DNA of 64,000 nt from NCBI GenBank assembly GCA_020161135.1, contig JAIUOB010000004.1:558001-622000 (forward strand), given 5' to 3'. Positions 54,401 through 62,628 of the stretch are shown piece by piece. How positions within the stretch are numbered: the stretch's first letter is position 1; every line of letters starts with the position of its first letter. The translations under genes and the position numbers were made by a program. The DNA comes from Gemmatimonadota bacterium. Lineage in GTDB: Bacteria > Gemmatimonadota > Gemmatimonadetes > Gemmatimonadales > Gemmatimonadaceae. Below the pieces are notes generated by a model that was given only the letters and a program-made list of their open reading frames with translations, had not been told where the DNA came from and did not search any database.

Positions 54401-55155
54401 CGCTGCACGAGCTTGAAATCACGCTCGTGACCGGGGGTGATGACGTACTGCTTGGGCCCCACCTGCTTCACCATCTGGTTGAAGGCCCGCAGTTGCGGCG
54501 GGATGGTGTCGTCGACGTTGTACGGCTTGTAGTTGGTGATGAACAGCGCCAGCCGCCCGCTGCCGTCCACGTCGGCCATCGCGACGGTCGTGGCGCCGCG
54601 TCCGGTGGAATCGAGGCCGGCGTCGCGTCGCTCGGTGAAGCGGCCGTGGCCATCGTTCACGAACAGGGCGTTGGGGCCGGTGGTCGTGACGAGCACGAGA
54701 TCGAGGTCGCCGTCGCCGTCGACATCGGCAAACGCCGCCCCCGAGGCGTGACGATCACAGGCGCCGACGTGCGCGGTCGCCGTCACGTCCTCGAAGCGCC
54801 AGTCGCCGGTGTTGCGATAGAGCGCACTGCACCCCTCGGTGCGCGCGAGAAAGACATCGACGCGCCCGTCGCCATCGACATCGCCCAGCGCGACCCCGGC
54901 GCCATAGCCGAGGTGCCGGTTGCCGAGGAGGATCTTCTCGCTCGCCGTGTTCTGGAAACGAATGCCGGTCTGGCGCGCCGGGAGTGCGGTGAAGCCCGCC
55001 GTGCCCCGTGCCACCTGCAACGCCCGCCACTGCACGGCGCCATCGGACGTCCAGCGCGTCTCACTGTCCCGTCGGCAGGCGCTGCCGGCCAGCAGCACCA
55101 GGCCGCTGGTCACGACGCTGCGCCACAGCCCCGCGCGATGCACGCCCGACCTCAT
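51394..55155 (-). CDS. CRTAC1/UnbV-type lipoprotein with FG-GAP/VCBS repeats
   Basis: 1253 residues, lipobox LLAGSAC (Cys27). It starts with GIRFQNTASEKILLGNRHLG and many ~50-residue FG-GAP/VCBS repeats with Ca-binding loops DVDGDGRVDVF, DVDGDGDLDLV, DLNGDGAPDLYVAND. An ASPIC/UnbV-like segment (VRLEGDG, GAHVTVQAPGLPPQVREVAV) ends the first half; a second FG-GAP propeller set and a second ASPIC-like end (LRVRVDGGAGNPDGIGVQLR) follow. Such proteins are predicted calcium-binding propellers on the cell surface. Its start overlaps the upstream haloperoxidase-like stop by four bases (ATGA). The last codons run into an inverted repeat. Confidence 0.85.
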   Translation of the reverse strand: MRSGVHRAGLWRSVVTSGLVLLAGSACRRDSETRWTSDGAVQWRALQVARGTAGFTALPARQTGIRFQNTASEKILLGNRHLGYGAGVALGDVDGDGRVDVFLARTEGCSALYRNTGDWRFEDVTATAHVGACDRHASGAAFADVDGDGDLDLVLVTTTGPNALFVNDGHGRFTERRDAGLDSTGRGATTVAMADVDGSGRLALFITNYKPYNVDDTIPPQLRAFNQMVKQVGPKQYVITPGHERDFKLVQRADMGGLRMTQRAEPDEFYVNDGAGHFRREAMTAGRFLDTTGLPVAEEYESFGLSARFADLNGDGAPDLYVANDFEDLDQLWFNDGAGRFRLADWRALRRMSNSSMGLDVADVDGDGRFDLFVTDMLANDPRRLRTQIPTHTSLPKRIGEGTLQLQQQRNSLLLNRGDGTFAEVAHQAGVSASGWSWGATFLDVDLDGWQDLLVANGHLWDVMDADVQEGLQNRLTDIAYQRTRWQFPTLALRNVAWRNKGDGTFEEAGAAWRFGTEEDISHAIATADLDGDGDLDVVVNRLGSPALVLRNDAPSPRVLLRLEGDGANTQAVGAHVTVQAPGLPPQVREVAVGGLYLSHSDYAMSFAMGRADTARVTVRWRDGRQSVFTVRANRAYRVSARGAQPAPSPAPGTTASNVPLFDDATAQLGGHAHTENAFDDWDRQFLLVQALSQSGPGVAWTDLDGDGDDDLVVGTGKGGRLATLRNDKGTLVPQPTTGPVATHDVTALLGYRMGGARAVLAGVATWESRDEDERKRTPAAVTIAAQGARLAAAATPAVGSHASSTGPLALGDVDGDGTPDLFVGSRAMPLAYPMPVSSGLFRARNGRFELDTANMAVLRDVGLVSSALFADINGDGHADLVLARDWGSVLLLLNDGRGRLSRAPASWGLDSLPSQWNGIASGDFDGDGRLDLVATSWGRNTGLTATASQPLVATFGAFGAGGEMELLLGVQDARVQGLAPLASYARVRMAVKGAVERVSSFSAYADAALDRVLGPFASQVTRAEARTLDHTVFLNRGDRFEARALPAIAQQAPAFGPVVADFDGDGHDDIFLAQNFFPTVVGMARHDEGRSLLLRGDGRGGFTALEGARSGLVVWGDQRGAATADFTGDGRADLVVTENGGATRLFVNRGAAPALRVRVDGGAGNPDGIGVQLRAVLGATLGPVREVQAGGGYWSQNSAVQLLSASTTPRAVWVRWPGGDTTRVMVPEGARELRVVRERGSETTEAGRAARR

Positions 55156-56630
55156 CGCGCCGCAACGACCGGCGGCGCTCCCACTGCCGCGGCCACACGT
55201 TCACCAATGCAGCGCCCGAGCCCGAGTCCGCCGATGTTGCTGTGCATGTAATGCAACCCGGCATACACGCGCGACATGCCGGCCTCCTCACTCGCCGCGC
55301 GGAACGATGGGAACCGCCGCACGGCATGCCCCAGCGTGATGCTGGTGCTGTCGCTGAACGGCGTGTCGCCCAACTGCGCGGTAATGGCCGCGGCGGCCGC
55401 CGACGACTGCGTCGAGTGTCCCGACGGATACTCGGGGAAGGGCGGCGTCGGAATGAGCGGCTCCCAGGTGCTGTCGATCATGCGTCGGATGACCGTGCGT
55501 GGCCGCAGTGTCATGGTCGCAAACTTCACGCGCCACGCGGCGATGAAGGCGTCGGCCTGCGCGAGCGCGGTCGCGAGCACGAGCCGCACCGCCGCGTCAC
55601 CATCGAGCTGCCGTTCGCCGATCATCTGCGCCGCGATGGCGAGCCAGTGCCCGACCGGCGTGCCCGTTTCGCCCGCATTGTCGGCCCAGTAGTACGCGAT
55701 GGTTCGCTGCTCGTCGGTGAGCGCCCGGCTCGCGTCGTACACCGCATGGGCCTGCCGCACGAGCGCGGCGCTCGAGTCGCGTCCCCAGGCGGGCGCCGTG
55801 CCGCCGGGGCACGTGGTCGTGTCACTCACGACGAACCCGCGCACGCGGCCCCAATACGGCTCGGTGATTCCCGCCATGTTGGCGGCGGGAAGTGTCTTGT
55901 CACCCACGGTCTTGGGGCGGCTCAGGATGAGGCTGCGATCCCCCATGTTGGCGGTGCGCTGCTGGTTGGCCGGGTTGTCCGGCAACACGAGCTCGCTCAC
56001 TGCTGACATGCTCTGCGTGGCGTAGACGGTTGGCGGTGCATCGTTGATCCACAGCGAATCGCCGAGCGCCGGTGCATACGCCATCGTGCGCGTCTCCCGG
56101 AAACCGTCCGTGCCACTCCAGGCGACGATCGCCGCACCGATGGCCCGGCCGGCCGAGTCGGAGCGCGCCACCACGTCCGGCGCCACGCCGGCGGCGACGC
56201 GCACCGCCTGCAGCGAGTCCGCGAGCCGCGTGAACGCCGCGCGTGTGGTCGGCAGCGCCTCGCGCAGCAGTGAATCCAGCACGACGCGTTCAGCCGCGAC
56301 GGCCGTCAGGGTGGCGTCGACGGACGACGGGGCCACCGGCGCGGGCAGTGACACGCCGCGCACGATCTCGCCAAGCGGCCGGAGCGACGGCCGCGCAGCC
56401 GCCGTGCCGCCATACAGCGCCATGGACGCATACGCTGTGAGCCGGGAGGCCACCGGCGGCGACAGGCGCTCCACGCGAATGGCCCCGTAGAGCAGGTGGA
56501 CGTATTCGGACACGACCCGCGGGTCGGGACCGGGGTCGCGGCGGCAGGCGGCCGAACTCAGCGCGGCCAGGGCGAGCAGGATGGCCGACACGACGCGTCG
56601 GCGAGGCCAGGCAACGTCGGAAGGGAACAT
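55152..56630 (-). CDS. Vanadium haloperoxidase/PAP2-superfamily lipoprotein
   Basis: 492 residues from ATG 56630, lipobox LSSAAC (Cys29). The PAP2/vanadium-dependent haloperoxidase core is seen at the C-terminus: EYPSGHSTQSSAAAAAI and SEEAGMSRVYAGLHYMHSNI, with conserved Ser-Gly-His and the SRxxxGxH pattern of the vanadate/phosphate pocket. The usual acidic residue two or three positions after the last His is missing (HYMHSN), so activity is not certain. Such genes are often beside CRTAC1/UnbV-type genes, and here the two overlap at ATGA. It is placed on the periplasmic face. Confidence 0.8.
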   Translation of the reverse strand: MFPSDVAWPRRRVVSAILLALAALSSAACRRDPGPDPRVVSEYVHLLYGAIRVERLSPPVASRLTAYASMALYGGTAAARPSLRPLGEIVRGVSLPAPVAPSSVDATLTAVAAERVVLDSLLREALPTTRAAFTRLADSLQAVRVAAGVAPDVVARSDSAGRAIGAAIVAWSGTDGFRETRTMAYAPALGDSLWINDAPPTVYATQSMSAVSELVLPDNPANQQRTANMGDRSLILSRPKTVGDKTLPAANMAGITEPYWGRVRGFVVSDTTTCPGGTAPAWGRDSSAALVRQAHAVYDASRALTDEQRTIAYYWADNAGETGTPVGHWLAIAAQMIGERQLDGDAAVRLVLATALAQADAFIAAWRVKFATMTLRPRTVIRRMIDSTWEPLIPTPPFPEYPSGHSTQSSAAAAAITAQLGDTPFSDSTSITLGHAVRRFPSFRAASEEAGMSRVYAGLHYMHSNIGGLGLGRCIGERVAAAVGAPPVVAAR

Positions 56631-56701
56631 CCTGTCAATCTGGTCAGCGTGCTCAGCGACCGATAGCTTTTCCCTCTCCCGGACCACTCGGTGCGCCTTT
56701 G

Positions 56702-59700
56702 ATGTCCCTTCGTCCCAGCCAGCTTCGGGTCGTCCTCGCTGCGCGGTGGCGTGCGACGCGCTGCGCGGGGCTGCTCGCGTGCAGCCTGCTCGGGGCGACG
56801 TCGGCCGCCGCGCAGGCGCAACTGTCCGAGGTGCGCGGCGCGGTGCTGGACAGCGCCTCACGCGCGCCCGTGCCCGCGGCCGTCGTCATGCTGCTCGATG
56901 CCTCGGGGAGCACGCTGTACCGCGTGCTCACGAGTGAGCGCGGCATCTACCGCATTCTCCGCCCCGCCGAAGCCACGCATCTGCGCGTCGTGCGCCTCGG
57001 CTTCCAGCCGGCCACCGTGCCACTGTCGCAGGCGCGGCCGCGCGCCGAGGGGGGCTACGACCTGGAGGTGCGCCTCCTCCCCTTCGCGCGCACCCTGCAG
57101 TCGGTGGATGTCTCCGCGGCGCGGGGCTGCCCCTCCCGCCCCGATCGCGCGAGTGCGCTGGCGCTGCTCGACGCGGCGCGCGCAGGCCTGTTGGCCACGG
57201 TGGTGGCCCGTGAGAAGGACCCGCCGCGTGTGCAGGTGCTGCGCTTCGACCGCGTGCTCGACGCCGATGGCCTCGCGACGGTGTCGCAGACCGTGCGGGT
57301 CGACTCGTCCGCCGGTGCCACGATCTCCTTCAACGCGGCGTACTCCGCCGATCGCTTCCTCACGAGCGGATTCCGCTCCGGCGCCAACGGGGACTACACC
57401 TTCTTCGGCCCCGACGCCGACGTGCTGCTGTCGGAAGCGTTCCAGAACGGCTACTGCTTCGCCACGGCTCCGCCCGAGCCCCAGCGCGCCACGCAGGTCG
57501 GGCTCCGCTTCACGCCGGCCGGACGGCGATCGGGACGCGTCGACATCGATGGCACGCTGTGGATCGACACCGTGCAACGCACGCTCGTCGACATCGACTT
57601 CAAGTACCTCGGCCTCGACGCGCTGGCCGAGGGTCTGGGGGCGGGCGGCCGCATCACCTTCCGCGCGCTGCCGAACGGCGTGCCCTTCATCGAGCGCTGG
57701 CACCTGCGGCTCATCGGGGCGAACCCGGTGGCCGAGCGCACGGGCTCCGTACAGTCCTACATCGTGCGCGAAGTGGGCGGTGAACTGGCCGACGCGCGGT
57801 GGTCCGACGGACGTGTCTGGCAGGCGCCACTCGCCAGCGTGCACCTGTCAGCCGTCTCGGCCGAGGGGACGGGCGTCGCTGGGGCCGTGCTGCGGCTCAC
57901 CGCCAGCGACTATCGCGCCACGTCCGATGCGAGCGGTCGCGCGATCATCGCGCATGTGCTGCCAGGGCCCTACGGCGTCGAGATCGACGACCCGTCGTTG
58001 CGCCCGCTGCGCCTGCCCGTGCCCACCACACGCACGATCACCGCCCAGCGAGGGAGCGCGATTCTCTCCCGCGTGGAGATCACCGGCGCCCTTGGCGTCG
58101 TGCGGCAGCGCTGCAATCGCACCGACACACCCAAGCGCGACGAGACGTGGTTGCTGGGGCGCGTGCTCACCGCGGCGGGTGAGCCGTTGGAAGACGTGAA
58201 GTGGCAGGTGCTCGAAGCCGAGGAGGGCAAGTGGCGCCCGCGCACCGACGTGGGCACCACCGGCAGCACCGGCATCGTCGCCCTGTGCAAGGGACTCGAG
58301 CGCGGCACGACCATCGAAGTGGCCGCGTGGCATCCCGATGGCGACACCGTGCGCGTACGGCAGGTGCTCGACCAACCGCTGGCCATCGTGCCGCTGCTGC
58401 TGCCGGCGCGCGTGGTGGCGAACGCACGCCGCACGGCCCCCACGGGGCCGCTGATCACCATCTCTGGCACCGTCACCGACTCCGCATCGGGACGCGTCGT
58501 GGCGGACGCGCGCGTGACGGTGCGCGGCACGCGCCTCGAAGGGGCGTCCGACGAAACCGGGCAGTTCGTCATCGGGGGCGTCGCGGCGGGTGACGCGACG
58601 CTCGAGGTGGGAACGCCCGCGCTCGATTCGCTCGGCATCGTCGCGCGTCGCGACGTGCGCCTCGCCGACGGCATGCCTCCGCTGCGGTTGTTCGCCCCGT
58701 CGATGGCGGAGGCGATTCGTTCGGCGTGTGGCGAGAACAGGGCGGCCACGAGCCTCATCGTCGGTCGACTCGCGCCGCGCAGCGGCCGTGCGGTGGTGCT
58801 CGCGGGCTATCGCGTGATCGCCGAGTGGGAGGCGGACACCGTGTCGCTGCTCGCCACCGACAGTCTCGGGCAGTCACGGCTCGGTGGCTGGGCGCAGGCC
58901 ACGCCCGACCTCGATGCGGGCACCTGGCACGTCTGCGGTGTCCCGGCCGGGCGTCGCGTGACCGTGCGCGCGGAGGCCGATCGCATGTTCGCAGGTGGGG
59001 CGTTGCCCGTGGCGTTCGCGCTCGACCCGGCGCGACCCGTGCGCCGCGCGGACCTCCTGCTCGACAGCGCAATCGTGGCGGCGCCGACCTTCAGCGGTGC
59101 CGTGCTCGCCGACTCGGCCGGCACGCCGATCGAGAACGCCGAAATCACGCTGCGGGACATCGGCCGCTCGGTGCTCACCGACCGGCGCGGGCAGTTCCGC
59201 TTCGGCGAGCTGCCCGAGGGGCCGCACCTCGTGAGCATTCGTGCGGTGGGGTACGCGCCGTGGACCGGCACCGTGCAGTCGATCCCCGGTCAGGCGGCGG
59301 CGCAGCGCGTGCTGCTCGAGCGCATCGCCACCGGGCAGACGCTCGCCGCCGTGTCCGTCACCGCGGAGGGGGTGCCGGAAGAGTTCAGCGAGCGCAAGGC
59401 GCTGGGGTTGGGGGCATACATCACGCGGGACGACCTCGCGCGACAGAACGGACGGCGCTTCTCCGAGGTCATGTCGACGGTGCGCGGCTTCGGCAACGTG
59501 CAGGGGAACGGCGGACACGCGTACATCGTCGGCCGTCGCGCGCCGACGCGCATGACATCGCCCGTCACGCGCGCGACCGGGGTGGACGGCGACCGCGCGC
59601 AGCCGTGCGGCGGGCGGGGCAATCCGTGCGCCATCACCACCGACGATCTCGCGTCGCTGGGGTACTACTGTCCCACGGCCGCCGAGCGGCTCGGCGGGCT

Positions 59701-59908
59701 CCCGGCGTGCGCCTGCTTTGCCCGCGTGTATGTCGACGATCGGCTCATGAACCCCGGCAAGCCCACCGAGCCTTTCGACGTGAACACGTTGCAGGTCGAC
59801 CAGATCGCCGGGGTCGAGTTCTACGCCAGCGCCGCCACGACGCCGGCACGCTACAGCCAGCTCGACGCCGTGTGCGGCGTGATGCTGGTCTGGCTCCGAC
59901 GAAGTTGA
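56702..59908 (+). CDS. Large barrel-less plug protein with repeated carboxypeptidase-regulatory-like domains
   Basis: 1068 residues from ATG 56702 (MSLRPSQLR), with a signal peptide (LLACSLLGATSAAAQA). Four or so beta-sandwich domains of carboxypeptidase-regulatory-like type occur: VRGAVLDSASRAPVPAAVVM, ISGTVTDSASGRVVADARVT, FSGAVLADSAGTPIENAEIT. Another beta part carries FEAF/GLR-type strands between. The C-terminal ~170 residues are plug-like (GLGAYITRDDLARQNGRRFS, then VMSTVRGFGNVQ), with VDDRLMNPGK, QIAGVEFYASAATTPARYS and the terminal CGVMLVWLRR. No beta-barrel follows. It is the largest of three such proteins in this region. Confidence 0.75.
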   Translation: MSLRPSQLRVVLAARWRATRCAGLLACSLLGATSAAAQAQLSEVRGAVLDSASRAPVPAAVVMLLDASGSTLYRVLTSERGIYRILRPAEATHLRVVRLGFQPATVPLSQARPRAEGGYDLEVRLLPFARTLQSVDVSAARGCPSRPDRASALALLDAARAGLLATVVAREKDPPRVQVLRFDRVLDADGLATVSQTVRVDSSAGATISFNAAYSADRFLTSGFRSGANGDYTFFGPDADVLLSEAFQNGYCFATAPPEPQRATQVGLRFTPAGRRSGRVDIDGTLWIDTVQRTLVDIDFKYLGLDALAEGLGAGGRITFRALPNGVPFIERWHLRLIGANPVAERTGSVQSYIVREVGGELADARWSDGRVWQAPLASVHLSAVSAEGTGVAGAVLRLTASDYRATSDASGRAIIAHVLPGPYGVEIDDPSLRPLRLPVPTTRTITAQRGSAILSRVEITGALGVVRQRCNRTDTPKRDETWLLGRVLTAAGEPLEDVKWQVLEAEEGKWRPRTDVGTTGSTGIVALCKGLERGTTIEVAAWHPDGDTVRVRQVLDQPLAIVPLLLPARVVANARRTAPTGPLITISGTVTDSASGRVVADARVTVRGTRLEGASDETGQFVIGGVAAGDATLEVGTPALDSLGIVARRDVRLADGMPPLRLFAPSMAEAIRSACGENRAATSLIVGRLAPRSGRAVVLAGYRVIAEWEADTVSLLATDSLGQSRLGGWAQATPDLDAGTWHVCGVPAGRRVTVRAEADRMFAGGALPVAFALDPARPVRRADLLLDSAIVAAPTFSGAVLADSAGTPIENAEITLRDIGRSVLTDRRGQFRFGELPEGPHLVSIRAVGYAPWTGTVQSIPGQAAAQRVLLERIATGQTLAAVSVTAEGVPEEFSERKALGLGAYITRDDLARQNGRRFSEVMSTVRGFGNVQGNGGHAYIVGRRAPTRMTSPVTRATGVDGDRAQPCGGRGNPCAITTDDLASLGYYCPTAAERLGGLPACACFARVYVDDRLMNPGKPTEPFDVNTLQVDQIAGVEFYASAATTPARYSQLDAVCGVMLVWLRRS

Positions 59909-59978
59909 CGGTGTCCCCTCCCCGGCGCGCGCATGACGGCGCCGCTGCGCTCCGTATCACGCCCACCTCGGCCCTCGT

Positions 59979-60530
59979 ATGCGACCCACGACCCTGCTCT
60001 GCCTCGCCAGCCTGACCGCCCTCGCGGCGTGCGCCTCCGGCAACGCCGGCAGCACGTCGCGCGCGCCCGTGACCCAGACCATCGGGGGCGCCGGCGTTGG
60101 CCGTGCCACCATCACGACGACCACCGAGGCGGATGTCATGACGCTCCCGTTCGACGCGGACATGGTGTTCCGCGTGCTGCCGTCGTTGTACGATTCGTTG
60201 GGGGTGCAGATCAACACCGTCGACCCCGCCCGCAGGATGATCGGCAACAACGGGTTCAAGCTCCGCCAGCGCTTGGGCAAGGCGGTGCTGAGCACACTCA
60301 TCGATTGCGGCAACACCCAGATCGGACCGAACGCCGACTCGTACGACGTGTATCTGAGTGTGATCACGACCGTGACGCCGGCCGGGGCCGGTGCCTCGAC
60401 GCTCAGCACCCTGCTCGAGGCGCAGGCGCGGCCCATCACGTACAACCAGGCGTACAACCGGTGCACCACCAAGGGGACGCTCGAGCAGCGACTGGCCGAC
60501 CTCGTCACGCGCCGCCTCAAGCCCTCCTGA
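59979..60530 (+). CDS. Small lipoprotein, function unknown
   Basis: 183 residues with lipobox TALAAC (Cys18). A beta-rich domain reads PFDADMVFRVLPSLYDSLGV and GNNGFKLRQRLGKAVLSTLI with DCGNTQ; then YDVYLSVITTVTPAGAGAST and a C-terminal helix (LEQRLADLVTRRLKPS). The two mature-part Cys residues could pair. I do not recognise the family. It lies 70 bp after the large plug protein and 26 bp before the next plug protein, likely in one unit. Confidence 0.65.
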   Translation: MRPTTLLCLASLTALAACASGNAGSTSRAPVTQTIGGAGVGRATITTTTEADVMTLPFDADMVFRVLPSLYDSLGVQINTVDPARRMIGNNGFKLRQRLGKAVLSTLIDCGNTQIGPNADSYDVYLSVITTVTPAGAGASTLSTLLEAQARPITYNQAYNRCTTKGTLEQRLADLVTRRLKPS

Positions 60531-60556
60531 CCGTCCGCCGCCACACCACCGTTCGC

Positions 60557-61933
60557 ATGCGTTCCTTCGCCTCGATCGCCTTCGTGGTTGCCGCCGCGCA
60601 TCTCAGCGCGGGGGCGCCGTTGTCTGCGCAGCGCGCGCCCGCGCGCGTGACCGTGACCGGCATCGCCTTCGACAGCCTGCGCAACGTGCCGCTGGCGAAT
60701 GCGTTCATCATCCTCACGGAGAGCTCTCGCAGCACCACCAGCGACGAGCGCGGGCGGTTCCGCTTCGACACGGTGCCGGCCGGCACGTACACCTTCGCCA
60801 TGCAGCACGCGGTGTTCGACAGCCTCGGCCTCTCGGGCGCGACCAGCAAGGTGACGGTGACGGACGGGCGTACCCCGGTGCAGCTGTGGGTCCCCTCCTT
60901 CACGACGCTGTGGCGCGCCGCCTGCGGTGATGCCCCGGTGCCGGCGCGGGACACCGGCCTCGTGTACGGCAACGTCCGCGATGCGACGCAGCGACGCGGC
61001 GTGTCGCAGGCATGGGTGGAGTTCACGTGGCTCGATTTGGTCAAGCTCGACGCGGCCAAGCGCAGCACCAACGTGACGCAGCGACGCTGGAAGAACGAAG
61101 TGCAGGCCGACGGCGAGGGGAACTACGCCGTCTGCGGCACACCGATCGACATGAGCTTCTCGGTGCGTGCCTTCCACGGCACCAACACGACGCCCAACGT
61201 GACGCTCGGTCCCTCGAGTGACCGTGTGCGCCGCATGGACATCGTGCTGAGCGGCACCAGCGCCGCCGACGCGGCCCGGCGGGGTGTCGTGCGCGGCTCG
61301 GTCGTCGACTCGGCCGGGCGCGCGGTGCGCGAGATGCGCGTCGCGATCGGCGAGCTGGATACGCGGACCGACCCCGAGGGGCGCTTCACGCTGCGCGGCG
61401 TGCCCACGGGGACCCGCCCCGTGGAGGCCTCGGCCGTGGGATACAATCCTGTGCAGGGCGTCGTCGACGTCTTCGCGGACGACACCGCGCAGGTGACGCT
61501 CACCACCTGGCGCGTGAGCGCGCTCGACACCATGCGCGTGCGCGCCTCCGCCAACGGGCGTATTCGCATCGCGCAGTTCGAGGAGCGCCGACGTCAGGGA
61601 TTCGGCACCTACCTCGACTCCACGGCGCTCGGGCGGCGCGCGACGATCTCCGCCGCGCTCGCCACGATGCCTGGCCTGACCGTCCAGAACCAGTCGGCCA
61701 ACGGGCGCAACTTCAACATCTGGCTGTATTCATCGGGCGTGGGCAACTGTCTCGCCAACATCCTGCTCGATGGCGTGCAGCAGCCCAACAGCGAGATCCT
61801 GAACACGCTGCACCCCACGGACTTCGCGGCCGTCGAGGTGTACCCGCAGCGCACAACCGTGCCTACCGAGCTGCTGCGCGCCAACCAGAGCTGCGGCACG
61901 GTGGCCTTCTGGACCAAGCGCGCCTGGCGGTGA
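60557..61933 (+). CDS. Barrel-less plug-domain protein, mid-size
   Basis: 458 residues from ATG 60557 (MRSFASIAFV), signal peptide ending ...LSAQRAPA. Two carboxypeptidase-regulatory-like domains (VTGIAFDSLRNVPLANAFII, RGSVVDSAGRAVREMRVAIG) flank a middle part with AACGDAPVPARDTGLVYGNV. The C-terminal plug-like domain has IAQFEERRRQGFGTYLDSTA, GNCLANILLDGVQQPNSEIL, FAAVEVYPQRTTVPTEL and the last residues SCGTVAFWTKR. It shares the Cys-xxN-xxLDG and CGT endings with the protein at 50511. Confidence 0.75.
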   Translation: MRSFASIAFVVAAAHLSAGAPLSAQRAPARVTVTGIAFDSLRNVPLANAFIILTESSRSTTSDERGRFRFDTVPAGTYTFAMQHAVFDSLGLSGATSKVTVTDGRTPVQLWVPSFTTLWRAACGDAPVPARDTGLVYGNVRDATQRRGVSQAWVEFTWLDLVKLDAAKRSTNVTQRRWKNEVQADGEGNYAVCGTPIDMSFSVRAFHGTNTTPNVTLGPSSDRVRRMDIVLSGTSAADAARRGVVRGSVVDSAGRAVREMRVAIGELDTRTDPEGRFTLRGVPTGTRPVEASAVGYNPVQGVVDVFADDTAQVTLTTWRVSALDTMRVRASANGRIRIAQFEERRRQGFGTYLDSTALGRRATISAALATMPGLTVQNQSANGRNFNIWLYSSGVGNCLANILLDGVQQPNSEILNTLHPTDFAAVEVYPQRTTVPTELLRANQSCGTVAFWTKRAWR

Positions 61934-61938
61934 CCCGC

Positions 61939-61970
61939 GCGCGGCGACGGACCGTGCGCCGTCGCCGCGC
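61939..61970. terminator. Terminator-like hairpin between convergent genes
   Basis: Perfect 12-bp stem gcgcggcgacgg / ccgtcgccgcgc with an 8-nt loop, between stops at 61933 and 61982. There is no T-tract. Confidence 0.5.
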
Positions 61971-61981
61971 TGGAATCTCGC

Positions 61982-62557
61982 TCAGCCGCCGCGCCCGCCC
62001 CGGCCGCCGCCCATGCCCGGGCCGCCGCCACCCATCTTGTCGCGCAGCATCTTCTGCACCTTCTCGGCGTGCTTGCCGAGCAATTCCTGGGCCTTCGCCT
62101 GCTGCTCGGCGTCGAGCGTGCCCACGGCCGCCTTGGCGCCCGCGTCATGGCTGGCCCGGATATCGCGCACGACACCCATCATCGACTCGCGCGAGAGCGT
62201 CACGCGCACCTCGTCCTCCGCGCTGGGCGCCACGCTGGGCTTCATCGCCTTCTTGAGCGAATCCACCATCGTGTAGCGCGCGGCATTGTCCGCCTGCAGC
62301 TTGGCGTCCGCCGCCTGCAGCGCAGTGACCTGCGCGTCGGTGAGCTTGAGGTCCTTCTTCTTGTCGAGCAGCATCGCGAGGGGGCTCGCCTCGACGAAGT
62401 CCTTGCCGGCAATGGTGGGCCCCTTCGGGATGTCCTTCGTCACCTCGTTCCAGTCGGCTTCCTTGGAGCCCCCCATCCCGCGTCCGCCGCCGCGCTGTGC
62501 AGTGGCGACAAGGGGGGTGATTGCGAGAGCGAGGGCGATGATCGCAACGCGTGACAT
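61982..62557 (-). CDS. Small periplasmic Spy/LTXXQ-like helical protein
   Basis: 191 residues from ATG 62557, signal peptide (LALAITPLVATAQ). A Gly-rich N-terminal stretch follows. The body is mostly helical, with DKKKDLKLTDAQVTALQAAD and LDAEQQAKAQELLGKHAEKV, the spacing of LTxxQ repeats in the CpxP/Spy family of periplasmic chaperones. The end is Gly/Arg/Met-rich. It may bind unfolded proteins or metal. The family call is by pattern only. Confidence 0.6.
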   Translation of the reverse strand: MSRVAIIALALAITPLVATAQRGGGRGMGGSKEADWNEVTKDIPKGPTIAGKDFVEASPLAMLLDKKKDLKLTDAQVTALQAADAKLQADNAARYTMVDSLKKAMKPSVAPSAEDEVRVTLSRESMMGVVRDIRASHDAGAKAAVGTLDAEQQAKAQELLGKHAEKVQKMLRDKMGGGGPGMGGGRGGRGG

Positions 62558-62628
62558 GCGAACCTCTGGGCGAGCGGGGAGGTGGTGGAACTGGAGGGGA
62601 GATCGCAGGGTCGAGCGGGGCGGGAAAT

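Noticed and set aside
51550..55251. A 1233-codon plus-strand frame opposite the CRTAC1-like gene
   Set aside because: It is the complement of DxDGDGxxD repeats; there is no independent coding evidence.
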